Assembly: GCF_014489845.1 (NCBI RefSeq)
Contig: NZ_JABURY010000006.1
Coordinates: 310,001-374,000, forward strand
DNA from: Frischella japonica
Lineage (GTDB): Bacteria; Pseudomonadota; Gammaproteobacteria; Enterobacterales; Orbaceae
Reading direction: 5' to 3'
DNA length: 64,000 nt
Position 1 is the first letter of the stretch. Each line of letters opens with the position of its first letter. The translations under genes were made by a program, and so were the position numbers. This document shows, piece by piece, positions 59,773 through 64,000 of the stretch. A model generated the notes under the pieces. It worked only from the letters and a program-made list of their open reading frames with translations. It was not told the origin of the DNA and made no database searches.

Positions 59773-60642
59773 ATGCAAACCTCATTCATTTTCGAAGTTA
59801 ACGAGCAAAATATTCAACAAATTTTGCAACAATCAACTGAACTACCAGTAATGTTTTATTTTTGGTCTGAGCGTAGTAATCAGTGTCAAGAACTAACAGC
59901 TACGCTTGAACGTATTGCAAAAGAATATCAAGGTCGCTTTATTTTGGCAAAACTAAACTGCGATCAAGAGCAAATGCTGGCAGCGCAATTCGGATTGCGT
60001 GCAATCCCAACCGTCTATTTGTTTCAAGATGGACAACCGGTGGACGGATTTCAGGGGCCGCAACCTGAGGCTACAATTAAAACTCTATTAGACAAGGTGT
60101 TACCAAATGAAGATGAATTGAAACTGATTGAAGCTAAGCAATTAATTGAAGCACAAAATTACGCGGATGCTTTACCATTACTGAAAAAAGCTTGGCAAAA
60201 TCTGACTGATCATTTAGGTAAATCACGCAGTGATATTGCTTTTTTATTAGCTAAAGCACAAATAGAGTTAAAACAACTTGATGACGCCAAAGCAACTTTA
60301 ATAACGATCCCATTACAAGACCAAGATTCAACCTATCATGGTTTGATTGCGGAAATTGAATTACTGGAACAAGCTGCTAATTCACCAGAAATTCAGCAAT
60401 TACAAGCGGCCTTACAACAAGATCCTAATAATATCGAACTTTTGACGCAATTAGCCACTCAATTTATGCAAGTTGGTCGACAAGAGGAAGCGTTAGAATT
60501 AGTATTTAAGCCATTAAGTAACGATCTTAATGCGGGCGATGGTCAACTTAAAAAAACCTTACTGGATATGCTCGCTGCACTTGGTACGAGTAATCCACTT
60601 GCGGCCAGTTATCGTCGCAAATTATATACTTTACTATATTAA
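59773..60642 (+). CDS. cnoX: Chaperedoxin CnoX (YbbN)
   Basis: 289 residues from the ATG at 59773 (GGAAA 6 bases upstream), which aligns with the start of E. coli YbbN; ATG at 59761 is an alternative. An N-terminal thioredoxin fold (about 1-110) has WSERSNQC in place of WCGPC, so only the second cysteine remains, as in E. coli, with cis-Pro in [10 protein letters not shown]. Four or so TPR-like helical repeats follow (about 120-289). CnoX protects proteins from oxidation and hands them to GroEL and DnaK. Confidence 0.94.
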   Translation: MQTSFIFEVNEQNIQQILQQSTELPVMFYFWSERSNQCQELTATLERIAKEYQGRFILAKLNCDQEQMLAAQFGLRAIPTVYLFQDGQPVDGFQGPQPEATIKTLLDKVLPNEDELKLIEAKQLIEAQNYADALPLLKKAWQNLTDHLGKSRSDIAFLLAKAQIELKQLDDAKATLITIPLQDQDSTYHGLIAEIELLEQAANSPEIQQLQAALQQDPNNIELLTQLATQFMQVGRQEEALELVFKPLSNDLNAGDGQLKKTLLDMLAALGTSNPLAASYRRKLYTLLY

Positions 60643-60672
60643 TTTATTAGTTAATCATTAAATTTATATTTT

Positions 60673-60700
60673 AACAGGGCGCATTAACTATCGCCCTGTT
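60673..60700. terminator. Bidirectional terminator between cnoX and the repeat-protein gene
   Basis: AACAGGGCG (60673-60681) pairs with CGCCCTGTT (60692-60700), followed on the plus strand by ATTATTATG and on the minus strand by AAAATATAAATTT. Convergent genes end on both sides. Confidence 0.75.
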
Positions 60701-60712
60701 ATTATTATGAGA

Positions 60713-63700
60713 TTAACGTAATGGCATTTCCGATTGAACTACCTTAATCATAGAATTGCTATGTTTCGATTTCCTAAAATGGTTGGTGATCCATAATTTA
60801 TGGTGAGGCTGACATTGTGGCCCTAAATAAACTTTGGCAATAAACTCTTCCACTTTACCATAATTAATAAATAGGCTATCTGCTAATCCATATTCATTTG
60901 GTGCTTGAATTTTTTCATCAGCAATATGGGTGATATACATAGCTCGACATTCATCCTCATCTTCAAATGCGGCATGTTTGATTAGGCTAGTAATCGGTAA
61001 GAGAGCCAAGGTGATAAGTTGATCTAAATTGGTCAATTGTTTTAATTTCTTCGATGAGTTCATTTTATCTATTATTTTTTTAATTTTTTCTAATTTTTTG
61101 CGAATCGTAGCAATTTTATTTTCTTCATCTAATACCTGAATATAATGACGCCATTTTTCGTCGATTTCATCTGGCGTATAGCCTTGATATTCCATGTAAA
61201 ATGAAAATTTATTTCGTTTGGCAATACTGAGATAACCATTATTTGGATCAAAATAAAGACAGCGGAATAATGGTAAAGTATCAAGAATATTGTCTTTTAT
61301 TATATTGAGGCTTTTATCTGGTGTTTGATTCGTAATCATTGTGGTTTTTGCACATAGCGCAGATATATTTTGGCTTAAGTGACAAAAATCTTCGGGATTA
61401 ATTTCTTTGACGATATTGTTGGCAAAAAAATCCGGCTTAAGTATGATACTAACACTAGAACCATTAATGTTATTTTCATTACCATAAATCCGAAATTGAT
61501 TTAATGAGTTATGATTAAATGAAAAACTGGCTAGAAAACTTTTGATTTCAGCATTAGGATCCGTTTTAACATTTAACCAGTTAGTGAGAAGTCGGTTTTC
61601 TGTTGGATCACTCATAAAATCAACCACATTTAAGCGAAAATCACTCGGCTGTTTTAATAAACTAAATAATACATCTGGACGGGTATAATGCGCTACTTGG
61701 CGTTCAGGTTGTATGACTTGGGCATTTTTCGATTTGTCCAAACTAAAATTAACCAATAGCTGTTGTTGAATATCTAAAGTCAGTTGTCTGATTTTAGTAA
61801 GTGGTTTGATTAGAAACTCATCACGTTGAGATTTATCTTCAAAAATAGTTTGAGATTTATGTTTAATCACTTCTAACATAATTTGCGCTGTTAAATATCC
61901 GTGAAATGCGGCATTAGAATAGGGAATGCTCTGATAATAGTATTCGGCAGATTTCAAATCAGTAACAACATTTTTATTAAAATAGACACAATCTCCTAAT
62001 CGGCAATTAATATAACTAAATAGATATTGATCTTCACTTTGACAACATTCTAAAAAAAATTTACTCGCTTGTGGCAGATTATTTTTATTATCTTGATAAA
62101 TGACACCCAACAAAAATTGAGCTAATTCAAAGGCCTGTTTATTAGCATTTTTGTCAATGTTTAAGTAATGCTGTTCTGCTTGATCGAGATTTTTTTCCTC
62201 TATTTGAAAAATATAACCTAAATTTAGTTGTGCTTGGGAGTAAATCAAGGCGTTACTTTTATCAATGTTTAAGTAATGTTGTAGCGCAAGCGCAACATTT
62301 TTTTTGTCAAATTGATAAATTTGGCCCAAATTAAATTGTGCTTGAGTATAAATTAACGGATCAACGCCATTTTCAATATTTAAGTAATGTTGTTGGGCTA
62401 GCTCTAAATCATTCTTTTCGAATTGGTAGATTTGACCTAAATTAAATTGTGCTTGAATATATATTTTAGGATCATAAGTTTGATCTATATTGAGATAGTG
62501 TATTTCAGCTTGCTCATAATCGGCTTCATTAAAATAAAACTGAGCTAATTCGAATTGTGCTTTAGTATAGGCTTTAGGATCATCTTGCTGAGCCACATTT
62601 AAATAATGACGTTTAGCTTGTGCCAAATCTTTCCTATCATTTTGATATATCATACCTAAATTAAATTGTGATTTTGCATAAGCTTGCGGTTCATCATTTT
62701 GCGTTACACTTGAATAATGGTATTGCGCTCGTTCAAGATCATTTTTTTCAAACTGATAAATATAACCTAAGTTGAATTGTGCTTTTGCATAAGCTTCACT
62801 ATCATCATTTTTGGCAACATTTAAATAATGAAATTCGGCATATTCAAGATTATTTTTTTGAAATTGCTCAATATAACCCAAATTAAATTGCGCTTTTGCA
62901 TAAGCTTCGCGGTCATCATATTTTTCAACATTTAAATAATAACGTTTAGCTTGTTCAAAATTATTTTTCTCAAATTGGTATATAAACCCTAGGTAGATTT
63001 GAGCCTTAGCAAAGGTTTCAGCATTATCAGCTCTTTTAATATTTAAATAATGTAATTCGGCTTGTTTAGGATCTTTTTTATCAAATTGATAAATTTCTGC
63101 TAAATTTAGTTGTGCCAACGCATATGCTTCAGGATCATCTGTTTGACTTATATTTAAATAGTGCTGCTCCGCCTGCTGAAAATTTTTTTTCTCATTAAGA
63201 CAAATTTGTGCTAAATTGAATTGAGCCTTTGCATAAAGTTCTGGATCGCCCTCTTTAATCACGCATGAATAATATTTTTCAGCCATTGCAAGATTATTTT
63301 TTTCCAGTTGATAAATCTCACCTAGACTAAATTGTGCTTTAGTATAATATTCAAGGTCATTTTCTTTCTTTATGTTCAAATAATGCTGTTCGGCTAATTC
63401 AAGGTTGTTTTTCTCATGTTGATAAATTTCAGCTAAATTAAATTGTGCTTTGGCATAAGTTTGTGTGTTATCGCTTTTCTTTATTTTTAAGTAATAGCGT
63501 TCGGCAAGTTCAAGATTATTTTTTTCCAGTTGGTAAATTTCAGCTAAATTATATTGTGCTCTGATATAAGCTTCGGCATAGTCGGTTTTATTAATATTCA
63601 AATAATAGCGTTCGGCAAGTTCAAGATTTTTTTTCTCAAACTGGTAAATTTTACCTAAATTAAACTGTGCTTGCGCATATATTTTAGCATTATCTTTTTT

Positions 63701-63973
63701 TTCTATGTTTAAATAATGTGATTCTGCTTTATCAAAGTTATTTTCTTCAACTCGATAAATATTTCCTAAATTAAATTGCGCTCTTGCAAAGGCTTTAGCA
63801 TTATCATCTTTGCTAATGCTTAAAAAATATTTTTCTGCTCGTCCGATATCTTCTTTATCAAAGTAATAAATGACACCCAATTCGGATTGGGCCTGTGCGT
63901 AACTCGCTTTACCATCTTTAAGCGTGATTTTTTTGAGTTGCCGAATTCTTTTGTCAATATTTTTTCCATCCAT
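60713..63973 (-). CDS. Long tandem-repeat (TPR/Sel1-like) protein with DUF2971-like C-terminal domain
   Basis: 1086 residues, no signal peptide or membrane helix. Residues about 25-690 are some 17 tandem repeats of 37 residues, consensus AKAQFNLGxIYQFEKNN-LExAEqhYLNIxKxDxxxAY, giving a 111-bp rhythm in the DNA; this is a TPR/Sel1-like helical solenoid. A helical linker leads to a C-terminal region (about 765-1086) with HYTRPDVLFSLL, FMSDPTENRLLTNWL and later EDEDECRAMYI. These resemble the pattern of DUF2971 proteins (a HYT start, a DP-E motif and a late acidic-E-R motif). The gene stands alone, with AGGAT before the ATG. Function unknown; the repeats suggest protein binding, the C-terminus an enzymatic or effector role. 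Confidence 0.8.
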   Translation of the reverse strand: MDGKNIDKRIRQLKKITLKDGKASYAQAQSELGVIYYFDKEDIGRAEKYFLSISKDDNAKAFARAQFNLGNIYRVEENNFDKAESHYLNIEKKDNAKIYAQAQFNLGKIYQFEKKNLELAERYYLNINKTDYAEAYIRAQYNLAEIYQLEKNNLELAERYYLKIKKSDNTQTYAKAQFNLAEIYQHEKNNLELAEQHYLNIKKENDLEYYTKAQFSLGEIYQLEKNNLAMAEKYYSCVIKEGDPELYAKAQFNLAQICLNEKKNFQQAEQHYLNISQTDDPEAYALAQLNLAEIYQFDKKDPKQAELHYLNIKRADNAETFAKAQIYLGFIYQFEKNNFEQAKRYYLNVEKYDDREAYAKAQFNLGYIEQFQKNNLEYAEFHYLNVAKNDDSEAYAKAQFNLGYIYQFEKNDLERAQYHYSSVTQNDEPQAYAKSQFNLGMIYQNDRKDLAQAKRHYLNVAQQDDPKAYTKAQFELAQFYFNEADYEQAEIHYLNIDQTYDPKIYIQAQFNLGQIYQFEKNDLELAQQHYLNIENGVDPLIYTQAQFNLGQIYQFDKKNVALALQHYLNIDKSNALIYSQAQLNLGYIFQIEEKNLDQAEQHYLNIDKNANKQAFELAQFLLGVIYQDNKNNLPQASKFFLECCQSEDQYLFSYINCRLGDCVYFNKNVVTDLKSAEYYYQSIPYSNAAFHGYLTAQIMLEVIKHKSQTIFEDKSQRDEFLIKPLTKIRQLTLDIQQQLLVNFSLDKSKNAQVIQPERQVAHYTRPDVLFSLLKQPSDFRLNVVDFMSDPTENRLLTNWLNVKTDPNAEIKSFLASFSFNHNSLNQFRIYGNENNINGSSVSIILKPDFFANNIVKEINPEDFCHLSQNISALCAKTTMITNQTPDKSLNIIKDNILDTLPLFRCLYFDPNNGYLSIAKRNKFSFYMEYQGYTPDEIDEKWRHYIQVLDEENKIATIRKKLEKIKKIIDKMNSSKKLKQLTNLDQLITLALLPITSLIKHAAFEDEDECRAMYITHIADEKIQAPNEYGLADSLFINYGKVEEFIAKVYLGPQCQPHHKLWITNHFRKSKHSNSMIKVVQSEMPLR

Positions 63974-64000
63974 TTTGATATCCTATTCTTTTTTCTTATG

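Overview
The window looks like a piece of the chromosome of an AT-rich gammaproteobacterium. Its proteins and local gene orders (mukF-mukE-mukB, prmB-aroC...yfcA, mtnN-yadS, ybbO-ybbN, pqiABC, sitABCD) are enterobacterial or Pasteurellaceae-like. The low GC, the membrane glucose dehydrogenase next to zwf-pgl, the Firmicutes-type pyrimidine nucleoside phosphorylase and the competence genes behind a CRP-S-like site fit the order Orbales (Gilliamella, Frischella, Orbus; insect gut symbionts). That placement is an inference from gene content, not from a marker-gene comparison.

Layout. 1-2.5 kb (minus): a PTS locus with a BglG-type PRD regulator, an EIIB and the first 13 codons of an EIIC. 3.0-3.4 kb (minus): a tRNA-Lys and two tRNA-Val genes behind one promoter. 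3.5-6.8 kb (plus): a hofM/N-hofO-hofP-hofQ (comA-E) DNA-uptake operon in which the PilM-like and PilN-like proteins are fused. 6.9-8.0 kb: yigL and tusA. 8.2-9.7 kb (minus): a phosphoethanolamine transferase. 10-13.5 kb (plus): the sitABCD Mn/Fe importer behind a Fur box. 13.6-18.5 kb: zwf-pgl (minus) and divergent gcd. 18.6-20.8 kb (minus): a membrane protein with an EF-hand loop. 21.3-26.9 kb (plus): uup and pqiABC. 26.9-36.2 kb: yeaD, then four tandem copies of a 218-bp unit, then the nucleoside locus deoC-deoR-deoB (minus) and nupC-cpdB-pdp (plus) around a palindromic DeoR-type operator. 37-43.5 kb (plus): mukF-mukE-mukB. 44-45.6 kb (plus): an adhesin-like gene whose 5' end contains 23 copies of GGGCATC. 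45.7-47 kb (minus): yajQ and dapD. 47.4-54.2 kb (plus): prmB, aroC, a small membrane protein, yfcA, uvrA and plsY. 54.2-54.9 kb: a decayed non-coding stretch. 54.9-58.9 kb (minus): a Fur-controlled heme-type TonB receptor, then yadS and mtnN. 59-60.6 kb (plus): ybbO and cnoX. 60.7-64 kb (minus): a 1086-residue protein with about 17 repeats of 37 residues and a DUF2971-like C-terminus.

How the genes work together. cpdB frees nucleosides from periplasmic nucleotides and NupC imports them. Pdp then splits pyrimidine nucleosides, and DeoB and DeoC take deoxyribose phosphate into central metabolism under DeoR. Gcd oxidises glucose in the periplasm while Zwf and Pgl do the equivalent step on glucose-6-phosphate in the cytoplasm. 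SitABCD and the TonB receptor are two iron-responsive metal or heme uptake systems.

The strongest candidate for something undescribed is the heptanucleotide-repeat gene at 44.0 kb. It has two upstream ATG codons in different frames, no start between the repeat and its membrane segment, and a repeat that gives the same heptapeptide in every frame. This predicts a three-state phase-variable surface protein. Other points of interest are the PilM-PilN fusion with a CRP-S-like site, the 218-bp tandem array carrying copies of the deoB 3' end, the Firmicutes-like pdp, and the long repeat protein at the right edge.
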